A program made the position numbers and the translations under genes. From contig JAYVSS010000240.1 in the NCBI GenBank assembly GCA_043775075.1, forward strand, positions 1-20,761: DNA of 20,761 nucleotides, read 5' to 3'. Positions 1-8,771 of the stretch are shown one piece after another. The notes under the pieces were generated by a model. It was not told where the DNA came from. It did no database searches and saw only the letters and a program-made list of their open reading frames with translations. Each line of letters opens with the position of its first letter. Within the stretch, counting starts at the first letter, position 1. This DNA is from JANLQX01 sp043775075 (GTDB lineage Bacteria; Actinomycetota; Acidimicrobiia; Acidimicrobiales; JANYDT01).

Positions 1-423
1 CACCGAAAACCCAACCGTCCCGGCAAACCCGTTCACCCCAGACACCGTCGACACGAACGACGTGCCACTCCCCGCCATCACACTCTGAGACACCGGAGCA
101 GCTGACACCGAGAAATCAGGAACCGGGTTCACGATTAGTGTCACCCCCGTAGTACGCACCAGCGAACCGCTCGTCGCCGAAATCACCAACGGATACGTCC
201 CCGGAACCACCGTCGCACCCGTCGACACGCTCAACGTCGAAGTCCCCGAACCGACCACCGACACCGGCGAGAACGACCCCGTCGCCCCCGCCGGCAAACC
301 AGACACCGAAAACCCAACCGTCCCGGCAAACCCGTTCACCCCAGACACCGTCGACACGAACGACGTGCCACTCCCCGCCACCACGCTCTGAGACACCGGA
401 GCAGCTGACACCGAGAAATCAGG
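1..423 (-). repeat. Tandem 303-bp repeat (101 aa) within the surface-protein gene
   Basis: The sequence at 1-120 recurs at 304-423 with an exact offset of 303 bp (101 codons). The two copies differ at about 2 of 120 positions, in the gccatcacactc / gccaccacgctc segment. One whole unit (121-423) and the start of the next (1-120) are visible, and more copies probably lie beyond the left edge. Near identity at DNA level, third codon positions included, points to recent duplication or ongoing homogenisation. Copy number may vary between strains, and the repeats may be collapsed in short-read assemblies. Confidence 0.9.
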
Positions 424-2838
424 TAATGCGGCGGTGGTAAGGGCCACATCGTCGAACTTGGTGACGGTGGGGTCGGCCGGGTTGGCGTCGTCGTGGTCGG
501 TCAGAGTGAGCGTGAACAGATGACCGATGGACGCAGCAGCAAGCGACGTGGTCGCCTGGGCCCACAGGCCGGTCTTGGTGCATGTCTTGGGTACCAGCGT
601 CACGGTGGTGCCGGCAGTGTTGTCGGTAAGGGTGACTGTGGCCCAGTCGTACGCCACGGTGTCAGTACAGTTGACCTGGTACCACAACGACAGGTTCGAA
701 GCGGCGGCCAACGTGAACAACTGGGTGATGGTCGAGTCACCGTTGGGCGATGCGATAGTGCCAAGCGATGCTGCGTAGGTACCGGTGCGGCCCCCGGTGA
801 CGACCGATGCGCTGCCGATGGTGGTTGACCATCCGCTGAGGTCGCCGGTCTCGAAATCACCGTTGCTGATGGTGGAACCGGGGATCGTCACGGTATACGA
901 GACGCTGTGAGCAGCGCCGCTGGTGCCCACCGCGTTGACCACGATGTTGTACACGCCTGGAACAGCAGATACTCCCACGGCCAAGGTCATCGTCGACGAG
1001 CTCCCTGCACCCGGACCGGCGACCACCGACGCCGGCGCGAACGATGCCGTGACACCGGCCGGCAAACCCGCAGCGGCCAACGTGATCGACTGCGCTGCTC
1101 CCGCCGTGCGGCCGGTGGAAACAGTGGTGCTCACCGACGACCCGATGCTGGCGACGCCGGCGACGGGATAGGCGGCCACCGAGAAGTCGCTGTCAGTTCG
1201 CGCAACGCAGGAGGGGAACGCGAACGATCCGATCTGGGTGGCCCAGTTGAATGTCCCGTCCACGGGCAGGTACTGGTTGGTGTACCAGAACGTGCAGCCG
1301 TCGGACGCATCGACGTTCATGGCCGAGTAATCCCCCCAACGGGCCAGTCCGGTGGTCTGCGCTCCGGTCCCGGCAATCAGGATGGTTTCGGGTTGCATGG
1401 TGTTCAGCGCGTCGCCGGCCTCACGTCCGGTGTACGCAATCGCCGGTTTCATCGCGGCCGACGACTTGCTGTACCCGATGGCGATGGCACCGCTGCTATC
1501 CATCGCGGTGCTTCCCATCCAGCGGTGGCTGGCGTCGGGCGCGTAGGTGGAGTCCTGGTACACGCTCAACGGTCCCGAGACCGCTGGAGGACTGCGGCGC
1601 AGTTCCCACCACCGTGGCGCGCTGACGCCAGCAGCGCTCACGCTGTAGTTCACCGTCCACGACTCATGGTCGCCGAAGTTGCGGTAGGCGAATCGGTACA
1701 TCACCCGGTCAGCGAGGGAGTCGAGCTGTTGCGTGGTGCCCAACTGCGGAACGCATGCTCCGCCGCCACCGCAAGCCCCGGTGTATGCGGCGACGGCCAC
1801 ATCGGCTTCGGTCAGCGACGTGCCGGCATGCCCAGGGCTCCAGTCCACCTGGTACCGGAAGGACGCCAAATGGGTGTTGTCTCGGCCCAGACCGATCTGC
1901 ATGTTCGCCGCTCCGACCGGAGGGGGAACGACACCATCGAGATCACCCGGCAGGATCGCCCCGTAGATCGTGGTGGCGTTCACGCACTGCATCGACGCAA
2001 GTTGACCGTTCAACATTTTGGCCCGCTCGAACGCGCAGGTGTTCGCCCCGGTGAACGTCCCGGCGCTGCTGAACATGTTCATCGTTTCGTAGTACCCGTC
2101 AGACCACACGGCGAGCTTCGGGTAGTCCGGGAAGCTGGCGAAAGCGAAGGCAAAACGGTAGTAGCTCCCCGTCGGATCGGCGGTGGTCGACACGGCGATG
2201 CACTGGAAGAACGGGCCTTTGCCCGTCGGACCGAGCGCGAACTGGGCAACCACCCAGCGGTCGGCCAGGGCGTCGTACCGGACGGTCCCGTCACCGTTGT
2301 CCTGTCCTTCGCAACCGCCGCCGAACCCGGTCCATAAGCTGTTCGTGGTCAACGGACCCAGCACACTGGCCCCGGACTTGGTGAAGATCTGGAACCGGGC
2401 GTTGACCAGGTCGAAGTAATAGTTCGGGCCCACCGCTCCGTTGGCGTCAGAAGGCGCTGAGCCGCTCGCCCCCACACCAGGAAAACTCGAAGCGGTCGCC
2501 GGCGCCTGGCCGCTCAGACCGGACTGCACCACCGGGTCGGCGACCACCGGCCCTGTCGGTGTGGGCATCGGCGAGTCACGGTGTTCATGGCGGCGACCGG
2601 CCGGTACGTTGGGCATGTCACGAAGTGGTGCAGACACATCGATCTTCGTGGCGGTGCCCTGCTCCGCCGGACGGCCGACGCGCCTGCCCTCACCGCCCGG
2701 AGTCCCCGGCCCACCGACGATCGGACCTGGTGAACCCGCACCAGGGACCGGCACCGCTGCGGACGGGCGCGCAACGCTGAGTGCCAGCATCACCACTGCG
2801 GCCACCGCCGAAAGTGCGATTCTCGAACTTCGACGCAT
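1..2838 (-). CDS. Large exported multidomain surface protein with near-identical Ig-like repeats (3' end outside window)
   Basis: The frame is open from an ATG at 2838 to the window edge (946 codons, no stop), so the C-terminus is missing. AGAGGA lies 6 nt before the ATG. Residues 1-27 form a Sec signal peptide ending PSAA. A Pro/Gly-rich stretch follows, then a region rich in aromatic residues at about 130-545. Its motif WGDYSAMNVDASDGCTFWYT (about 501-520) resembles one I associate with large bacterial secreted proteins that look like beta-propellers. Residues 545-650 are an Ig-like module, and 651-800 start NGDFETGDLSGW, like CenC-type carbohydrate-binding domains. From 806 come 101-residue Ig-like repeats beginning PDFSVSAAPVSQS. 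It is the last visible gene of the minus-strand locus, 100 nt after the lipoprotein gene. A role in adhesion or matrix building is inference; no catalytic residues were recognised. Confidence 0.85.
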   Translation of the reverse strand, partial: MRRSSRIALSAVAAVVMLALSVARPSAAVPVPGAGSPGPIVGGPGTPGGEGRRVGRPAEQGTATKIDVSAPLRDMPNVPAGRRHEHRDSPMPTPTGPVVADPVVQSGLSGQAPATASSFPGVGASGSAPSDANGAVGPNYYFDLVNARFQIFTKSGASVLGPLTTNSLWTGFGGGCEGQDNGDGTVRYDALADRWVVAQFALGPTGKGPFFQCIAVSTTADPTGSYYRFAFAFASFPDYPKLAVWSDGYYETMNMFSSAGTFTGANTCAFERAKMLNGQLASMQCVNATTIYGAILPGDLDGVVPPPVGAANMQIGLGRDNTHLASFRYQVDWSPGHAGTSLTEADVAVAAYTGACGGGGACVPQLGTTQQLDSLADRVMYRFAYRNFGDHESWTVNYSVSAAGVSAPRWWELRRSPPAVSGPLSVYQDSTYAPDASHRWMGSTAMDSSGAIAIGYSKSSAAMKPAIAYTGREAGDALNTMQPETILIAGTGAQTTGLARWGDYSAMNVDASDGCTFWYTNQYLPVDGTFNWATQIGSFAFPSCVARTDSDFSVAAYPVAGVASIGSSVSTTVSTGRTAGAAQSITLAAAGLPAGVTASFAPASVVAGPGAGSSSTMTLAVGVSAVPGVYNIVVNAVGTSGAAHSVSYTVTIPGSTISNGDFETGDLSGWSTTIGSASVVTGGRTGTYAASLGTIASPNGDSTITQLFTLAAASNLSLWYQVNCTDTVAYDWATVTLTDNTAGTTVTLVPKTCTKTGLWAQATTSLAAASIGHLFTLTLTDHDDANPADPTVTKFDDVALTTAALPDFSVSAAPVSQSVVAGSGTSFVSTVSGVNGFAGTVGFSVSGLPAGATGSFSPVSVVGSGTSTLSVSTGATVVPGTYPLVISATSGSLVRTTGVTLIVNPVPDFSVSAAPVSQSVMAGSGTSFVSTVSGVNGFAGTVGFSV

Positions 2839-2938
2839 GGCCGGTCCTCTCATTGCTTCGCTTCTGTATCAATCAGCACCTTGCTGAATTTTTCTGCCTT
2901 ACGCAAAACCGTTCTGGATTTCGCCCGCGCCGATGTCA

Positions 2939-3526
2939 TCATGATGACGACTTCACCCGGGCCGTGATCACGCTGAACTTAGCTACCGCCACACTGAGCG
3001 CATCGCTGCCAGCGGTGATCTTCTTCTGATCGTTGGTGAGCACACCGGTACGAACGGTGGACAACGCAATCACGTAATGGTTCATGACGTCGAGCAGGTC
3101 ATGGCCGAACGCGTTCGGTGGAAGGTCGATCTCCGTCTTGCCTACTTTGGCCAGGAAGTCACTGATCGCGGCAACCGTGCCGTTTGCGTCCTTGGCTTCC
3201 AATGCCACCCCGAAATCATTCGCCGCCGTGGCGATGGCCGTCAGGTCATCACCGTGCATTGTCAGAAACGCCTTGGCCTGCTCGCGCCAAACCTGCTCGG
3301 CGACGGTGGTGGTCACCTCGTTGTCCTGCACCAGCGCCCCGGTCGGCGGAGGTGCCACAGAAGTGGGCGCCAGAGCCGACGTCGGTGTCAGTGTGGATTG
3401 AGGTGCGAGCGTGGATGAAGGTGCGACGGTCGAACTGCCCCCTGATCTCCCACCCGACCGGCATCCGGTAAGGAGGAGCCCAAGCCCAAGCACGAATGCG
3501 CAGCCCGGCGTGGCACGGCGACGCAA
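2939..3526 (-). CDS. Small Thr/Pro-linker lipoprotein of unknown function
   Basis: I chose the TTG at 3526 because it gives a compact lipoprotein signal: an RRR n-region, a hydrophobic stretch and the lipobox LLTGC (Cys22). An ATG at 3574 is possible but would overlap the preceding gene by 28 nt and put a 26-residue, partly acidic stretch before the hydrophobic core. Neither start has a convincing Shine-Dalgarno, so translational coupling to the gene before it is likely. After the Cys comes a Ser/Thr/Pro linker with repeated STLAP/TSALAP-like units (to about residue 62), as in wall-spanning spacers. A predicted helical domain of about 130 residues follows. No family was recognised. It sits between two very large exported proteins, so a membrane-tethered partner or chaperone for them is a reasonable but untested guess. 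Confidence 0.75.
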   Translation of the reverse strand: MRRRATPGCAFVLGLGLLLTGCRSGGRSGGSSTVAPSSTLAPQSTLTPTSALAPTSVAPPPTGALVQDNEVTTTVAEQVWREQAKAFLTMHGDDLTAIATAANDFGVALEAKDANGTVAAISDFLAKVGKTEIDLPPNAFGHDLLDVMNHYVIALSTVRTGVLTNDQKKITAGSDALSVAVAKFSVITARVKSSS

Positions 3527-3546
3527 CCCTGTTGTTGAAGATGGCC

Positions 3547-6500
3547 TCAACGCACCGTCACCGTCTTGGTACATATTGCGCTGGCGTTCGCCGAGCTGTC
3601 GAAGCCCTGATAGGTGAACGTGTACGTGCGGCCTTTGGTGGCACGCAGCTGGCCGGTGATGCTCGGCTGTCCCACGGTGAAGCCCACCATGTCAACGCTC
3701 GCCGTTGGCGGGTTGTTGCTGACCAGCGAGACCAGCTTGAAACCGTTCGGTCCGGAATCACCATCGGTGACGGTGACGGCCGCGGTGACGGTGACCATCT
3801 TGGTGTTCGCCGGGCCGATCGGGTTCGGAGAGACGGCCACGGTGCACACCGGGACCGTCTTGTCGATCAGGATGGAACCGAAGAACGCCGGAGGATTCGC
3901 TTTGTTGCCGGCCGTGTCGGTGCACCCGCCCACCACACCACTGGTGATTCCTGCCGCCGAAACGGTGACCGGTGCGTCGGTCTGAGCCAAACCTGACTGG
4001 TTCGGTCCCAACTCGGTGCAGGCGAACGTGACCACGACATCATGGTTCGTCCAGGTCCCCGCGGTGTACGGGACCGCCGTGTTGGCGTTGTCGGTGGTGG
4101 TCGCCGAAGCCGACGCCACCGGCAGGGTGAGGTCGATGTCGATCCCCGCCGAAGCGGTTCCGAACGTCGTCGTCGAACTGTTGCCTGCCGTGTCCGTGCA
4201 GGTACCCGTCACCGTTTGATTGGTGGTCGGCCCGCTGACCTGGACCGGCAGGGTCAGCGAGGCGATCTGGGTGCTGACCGAGATCGGCGTGCACGAGAAC
4301 GTCACGGTGACCGGCTTGTTCGTCCAGGTCCCCGCGCTGTACGGCGCACCGGCCGCCGTGGCGTTCACGGAGATGGCCGGGGCGGTGCGTGAGATGTTGA
4401 TGTTCGAAACGCTCAGCGTGGAGATATTCCCGGCCACGTCGGTGCACGTCGCCGTCACGGACTGGTTCAGTCCCACACTGGTCACGGTCACGGCGAGCGG
4501 GTTGATGCCCGAAGTGGTGGTGGTCGAAGCGCTGGCGGCGGTGAGCGCGGCCACACCGGAGACCGTGTCGGCACAGCTGAACGTCACGGTGACGTCCTGG
4601 TTGACGGTGGTTCCGGGCACATAGGACGCTGCGCCGACAGTGGACACGGCGCTGAGCGACGGTTTCACCGAGTCGACCTTCACGACATTCACCGACGCCG
4701 GCGAGACGTTGCCCGGTACGACAAGGTCCACCGCGTTCGCCGTGAGCGTGGTGGTGCCCTGACTGGCGATCACGACATTCGTTGTCGCCACAGGCACCAC
4801 GGTGTTGGGGATGGGCTGGGCCCCGGTGGCGCTGTAGGAAATGTTCTTGACACCCGAACCGCCGTTGTCGTTGGCGCTGAGGAACACCGTGACACTGCCC
4901 GTGGCCCAGTTCCCGAACGTGTAGTTCGCCAATCCGACCTTTCCGGTGACCGTCAGGGTCGGCGGGGTGGTGTCGGCCGGGTAGGAGTAGCCGTCAGCGG
5001 CGATGGCCGACTGGCCGTCAGGGTTCAGCACGGCCACATCAGCGACGGCGACGCCCGCTCCTGGAGTGGGGACGACGCCGGTGATCGTGGTGTCGCTGAG
5101 GACCACCGGATCGGCGGTGGCCGGCAGCAGCGGCTGCCCGCCGATGGTCACCGTGGCGGCACCCGAAGCATTCGTGGTGCCGACGCGAGTGTTGGCGAAA
5201 CCGGTACCGGTAATCGTCACCGTGGTACCGCCAGGGCCCGAGCTCGGCGAGATGCTGGTGATCGTCGGCTGCGCTGCGGTGGTGAACGTGAAAGCGTGCT
5301 TCAATGTCGCCTTCAGACCACCGGGGTTGGTGACCGTCACGTCCACGAGGCCGTAGATACCCGATGGGGTCACCGCAGTGAGCGAACCGCCGCCGCCCGC
5401 CACGGTCGTGGCGATCTTCGCCGAGTTCGTGCCGCCGGTACCGGCGAAGGACACGGTAGCGCCCTTCACGAACCCGGTTCCGGTGAGCGTGACCGTGGCC
5501 CCGCCCAGGGTGTTGCCTGACGTCGGGCTTATGGATGCCAGCGTCGGCGCGCCCGACGGTCCGCTATACGTGAACGAACCGGTGGCACTCTGGCCGTCGG
5601 GGTTGCGGACAGTCACCGTGACAGCTCCACCCGCGGCGTCAGGCACCAGGCCCGTGATGGACGTGGCACTGATAACGATGGGCTGAGGCAACGCCGGGGC
5701 AACCGCCGGAACCGACTTCAGACATGTCGAATCAGGACCCAGCGAACCTGCCACACACACCGCCGCACCGACCGAGATGAGCGCTTCGGAAGCTGCGTTG
5801 GCGGCCGAACCGTTGGTGGTGGCGAACCCGGTGCCGGTGATGGTGATCTGTGTTCCGCCCGTTCCCGACGATGGGCTGATCGCGCCAACAGTGGGTGCCG
5901 GCGAAGCATTGAACGTGAACGGCGTCGACACGGTCTGGCCGTCAGGGAGCCTGACGATGAGGCTGGACGCGCCCGGGACATGGGCCGGGGTGCTGAGGGT
6001 GATGGTCGTCGAGTTCAGTACCGCAGCACTGGAAGCCTGCACCGTGTCGAACGTGACCGTGGTGCCGTTGGCGAAGTTGGTGCCGTTCACCGTGAGGTTG
6101 GTACGCCCGAGGGACGGGCCCGACGTGACACTCAGCGGACTGATGGTCGGCGCAGGCGCAGCGTTGAACGTGTACGCCCCGGTCTTGGTCGCCGACCCGC
6201 CGCCGATGTTGGTTACGGTGATGTCGACAAGCCCCGCGGCGTGAGGCGGCGCCTTACCGGTAATGGTGGTGCCGTCAGCTGACGCTGTCACGAACGAAAC
6301 CTTCGGCGGGTTCAGCTCACCGCTCGACGAAAACGTGACACTGGGGCTCGGTAGGAACCCGGCACCGGTGATGGTGAAATCGGTTCCGCCCAGTGAACTG
6401 CCTGATGCCGGGGTGACCGTGGTGATGATGGGCACTGTTCCCGAGTAGCTGTAATGGTTGGCGTTGCCGGCCACCAACGCGCCGAGCTGGCCGTCGGGGT

Positions 6501-7377
6501 TGACCACCACGATGTTCGTCGGTCCGACAATCCCCGCCGGGGTGGTCGCCCTGATGCTGGTGCTGCTGAGCACCGATGTCGGCCGCGCCGGCGAGTCGCC
6601 GGGCAGCGACCCGTCCGCAGACCCGTCGGAAGGACCGAAGAACACGGTGGCGCCCGACTGGAAGTCCGTGCCGGTCAACACCACATCCACCCCACCAGAC
6701 ACGGTCCCTGAACGCGGGGACACATCGGTGATCCTCGGCGCGGGGACGTACACGAACGCGATCCCGTTGCTGGTGGCCGTCTGCCCGCCGGGCAGGGTGA
6801 CCACCGCCGTGATGTTCTGCGTACCGGTGCCAGCCGGAGCCACCGCATCAAACGTCGACGCGCTGAGACCGGTCACTCTGGCCGAGGCGACAGCACCGAA
6901 GTTCACTGCCGTCGACGATCCACTCGGGGAGAGGTTTGCTCCGGTCACCGTGACGACCGTGCCGCCCTTCTCCGGTCCCCGAGACGGGACAGCTGCGTTG
7001 AGCGTGGGAGGGGTGACATAGGTGAACGTCGTCGAACCACTCGACGCTGCTGCCGGAGCAGCAGGGGTCAAGGTGACGATGACGGAGACCGCCCCAGCCC
7101 CATGAGCGGGGCTGGTCACCTGGAAGCTGGTGTCGGTCAGCGACGCCGGCGTCACCGCGGTGCCGCCGAAGTTCACGCTGAGCGTCCCGGTTCCGGTGAA
7201 CCCGCAGCCGGTGAGCGTCGTGGTTGCGCCGCCTGCGGTGAACCCGGACGCTGGGGCGATCGATGAGACACTCAGCGAACATGGTGGTGGTGGCGCGGCG
7301 TTCGCCGCAGCGGTAAACGAGATGGCGACACCTGATGCAACCAGTGCCATGGCCGAACCCAACGCTCGAATTCTCAT
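3547..7377 (-). CDS. Exported protein with about eight IPT/TIG domains and Ig-like modules
   Basis: The start is the ATG at 7377, since the signal peptide MRIRALGSAMALVASG...ANA begins there; the open frame runs further upstream but has no signal-like sequence. The product is 1276 aa. IPT/TIG modules, each marked by a P-x-I-x-x-x-x-P-x-S-G-x-x-G-G-T pattern and TxTGxxF, begin near residues 37, 124, 212, 314, 407, 491, 609 and 704. From about 800 there are five modules of another Ig-like type starting near 802, 899, 996, 1084 and 1171, three of which end in CTDxAGN. No LPXTG-like tail, transmembrane helix or SLH domain was seen at the C-terminus, so how it is retained is unclear. IPT/TIG and Ig-like stacks usually make rod-like adhesive stalks. 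It lies 76 nt after the second paralogous helical gene and shares its strand with the whole locus. Confidence 0.9.
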   Translation of the reverse strand: MRIRALGSAMALVASGVAISFTAAANAAPPPPCSLSVSSIAPASGFTAGGATTTLTGCGFTGTGTLSVNFGGTAVTPASLTDTSFQVTSPAHGAGAVSVIVTLTPAAPAAASSGSTTFTYVTPPTLNAAVPSRGPEKGGTVVTVTGANLSPSGSSTAVNFGAVASARVTGLSASTFDAVAPAGTGTQNITAVVTLPGGQTATSNGIAFVYVPAPRITDVSPRSGTVSGGVDVVLTGTDFQSGATVFFGPSDGSADGSLPGDSPARPTSVLSSTSIRATTPAGIVGPTNIVVVNPDGQLGALVAGNANHYSYSGTVPIITTVTPASGSSLGGTDFTITGAGFLPSPSVTFSSSGELNPPKVSFVTASADGTTITGKAPPHAAGLVDITVTNIGGGSATKTGAYTFNAAPAPTISPLSVTSGPSLGRTNLTVNGTNFANGTTVTFDTVQASSAAVLNSTTITLSTPAHVPGASSLIVRLPDGQTVSTPFTFNASPAPTVGAISPSSGTGGTQITITGTGFATTNGSAANAASEALISVGAAVCVAGSLGPDSTCLKSVPAVAPALPQPIVISATSITGLVPDAAGGAVTVTVRNPDGQSATGSFTYSGPSGAPTLASISPTSGNTLGGATVTLTGTGFVKGATVSFAGTGGTNSAKIATTVAGGGGSLTAVTPSGIYGLVDVTVTNPGGLKATLKHAFTFTTAAQPTITSISPSSGPGGTTVTITGTGFANTRVGTTNASGAATVTIGGQPLLPATADPVVLSDTTITGVVPTPGAGVAVADVAVLNPDGQSAIAADGYSYPADTTPPTLTVTGKVGLANYTFGNWATGSVTVFLSANDNGGSGVKNISYSATGAQPIPNTVVPVATTNVVIASQGTTTLTANAVDLVVPGNVSPASVNVVKVDSVKPSLSAVSTVGAASYVPGTTVNQDVTVTFSCADTVSGVAALTAASASTTTTSGINPLAVTVTSVGLNQSVTATCTDVAGNISTLSVSNINISRTAPAISVNATAAGAPYSAGTWTNKPVTVTFSCTPISVSTQIASLTLPVQVSGPTTNQTVTGTCTDTAGNSSTTTFGTASAGIDIDLTLPVASASATTTDNANTAVPYTAGTWTNHDVVVTFACTELGPNQSGLAQTDAPVTVSAAGITSGVVGGCTDTAGNKANPPAFFGSILIDKTVPVCTVAVSPNPIGPANTKMVTVTAAVTVTDGDSGPNGFKLVSLVSNNPPTASVDMVGFTVGQPSITGQLRATKGRTYTFTYQGFDSSANASAICTKTVTVR

Positions 7378-7453
7378 AGGTCTCTTTCGTCGGGGCCCAG
7401 CAGGAAGGTTCAAGCGAGTGTTTCGACTGCGGAAAAGCGAGCTTTGGCGTTCA

Positions 7454-8722
7454 TCAGTTGACGGCCGCCAGGTACGCCGCGCCATAGGACAGGTACGCCG
7501 CCTGGAACTGACCGGCGGAATACTGCGCGTTGCCCTGCGCCAGGTTCGCCTGAGCCGTCCCGACCGTCATGCCCGATGCCAGTTCGTTGGCGATGGAAAG
7601 CGCCACGATGTCGCGCACGACTTCGAGGTATCCCTTCTGGGATTGCGGCAGGGCGAACAGTGCCACCACCGGCGCGGACCTATCGGCGAGGTTACGTTCG
7701 ATCTCGGCGCGCACAGAGAGCTTCTGGAACGCATCGGTGTTCCCGAGAATGGTGGTCAGCCTGATGTTGATCGTGTTGGCCAGACCGTTGGCGGTGGTCG
7801 TGTTCACCACCGACGGCGGATCGCCGATCTTGCCGAGCAGATCCGTGTTGCGGTCCTGAAGATCGGTGACCGTGGTCAAGATGGCGTTCGCCGTGCCCTG
7901 AGCGGCGGCCACCCTATTGATCACCACGGTGAGGTTCGCGGTGATCACGATCGTCTTGTCCCGGATGATGTCAAGGGTGTCTTTGATCCCCCCGCTGAGA
8001 GTTGTCAGCGTGTTCACGGTGATCTGCGACGACGCCCGTACCGTCCCGGCAGGGTTGCTCGGGTCGTGCGGATAGGTGGTGGCCAGTGTCGCGTTGGCCG
8101 CCGCCGTGGAACAGTCACCTGCCAACGACAGGTTCTTGGCCAGGGCAATGGCGATCCCGTTGGCCACCCCGAAGATGACGGCGACGATGATGAGGCCGGG
8201 CAGGAACGTCAACGAGCTGGGAAACCCCGCCGCCACTGCGCTTGCTGCGCTGGCGATCTGCGCTGCGATCCAGTACCCGTAGAACAGACCGCGGATGTCA
8301 CCGAGGCTGCCCGTACAAGCCGACAGGAACCCTGGCGGCGGCGTCGACGGTGCCTTGGCGCTGACTGAGGACAACTGCGCGGTCAGACCCTGGGGTTGGG
8401 TCATCCATAACGCAGTGGAACCTGTCAGGCGCTGCATGGCGTCGAGCTCATCAGGCGACAATGCGGCCAGCTGCTGGGTCGCAGTGTCCAGCGCAGTGTT
8501 GAACTCAGTCAGCTTCGGGGCCATCGCCGCCGCGGTAGCTGGATTGCTCGCGGCCGAGCCGAGCGCCACTTTCAGGTTCTGAAGGTACACCCCAACGTTG
8601 GCCCGGAACCCGTTCTGCGCCGGTGTGGCGGTACCGGCGAGGGCCACGTTGGGCATCAGGTTGGCCACCAGCGACACGGCGAGCCCCATTGCGACGGTGG
8701 CCAAATACGGGCGCTTGATCAT
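7454..8722 (-). CDS. Exported helical protein with central hydrophobic pair, paralogue B
   Basis: The start is the ATG at 8722: AAGGA lies 8 nt upstream and the signal peptide MIKRPYLATVAMGLAVSLVA...ALA begins at it. The open frame continues upstream through the neighbouring gene but without signal features. The product is 422 aa. Helical segments come first, then hydrophobic stretches near 150-165 and 173-196, bracketed by the only two mature cysteines, Cys136 and Cys204. Another helical stretch follows, then a TPR-like C-terminal helix pair containing AQGNAQYSAGQFQAAYLSY. It matches the preceding gene product in PxDPSxPxG, SSQI, the motif LPxxxxGYLEV and the C-terminal helices, so the two are paralogues by my reading. 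The family is not recognised. The gap to the upstream gene is 49 nt, consistent with co-transcription. Confidence 0.85.
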   Translation of the reverse strand: MIKRPYLATVAMGLAVSLVANLMPNVALAGTATPAQNGFRANVGVYLQNLKVALGSAASNPATAAAMAPKLTEFNTALDTATQQLAALSPDELDAMQRLTGSTALWMTQPQGLTAQLSSVSAKAPSTPPPGFLSACTGSLGDIRGLFYGYWIAAQIASAASAVAAGFPSSLTFLPGLIIVAVIFGVANGIAIALAKNLSLAGDCSTAAANATLATTYPHDPSNPAGTVRASSQITVNTLTTLSGGIKDTLDIIRDKTIVITANLTVVINRVAAAQGTANAILTTVTDLQDRNTDLLGKIGDPPSVVNTTTANGLANTINIRLTTILGNTDAFQKLSVRAEIERNLADRSAPVVALFALPQSQKGYLEVVRDIVALSIANELASGMTVGTAQANLAQGNAQYSAGQFQAAYLSYGAAYLAAVN

Positions 8723-8771
8723 GGTCGCAGTCCTTGTTTTGCGTGCGGTTTCTGAACAGGGCAGCGGCTGA

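Noticed and set aside
1..423. Repeat at the left edge considered as a CRISPR or mobile element
   Set aside because: The unit is 303 bp, codon-phased and part of an open Ig-like frame, so it is a protein repeat.
907..2337. Long plus-strand open frame of 476 codons
   Set aside because: It lies opposite the surface-protein gene, is extremely Arg/Gly-rich with no domain sense, and is the expected mirror of a high-GC coding strand.
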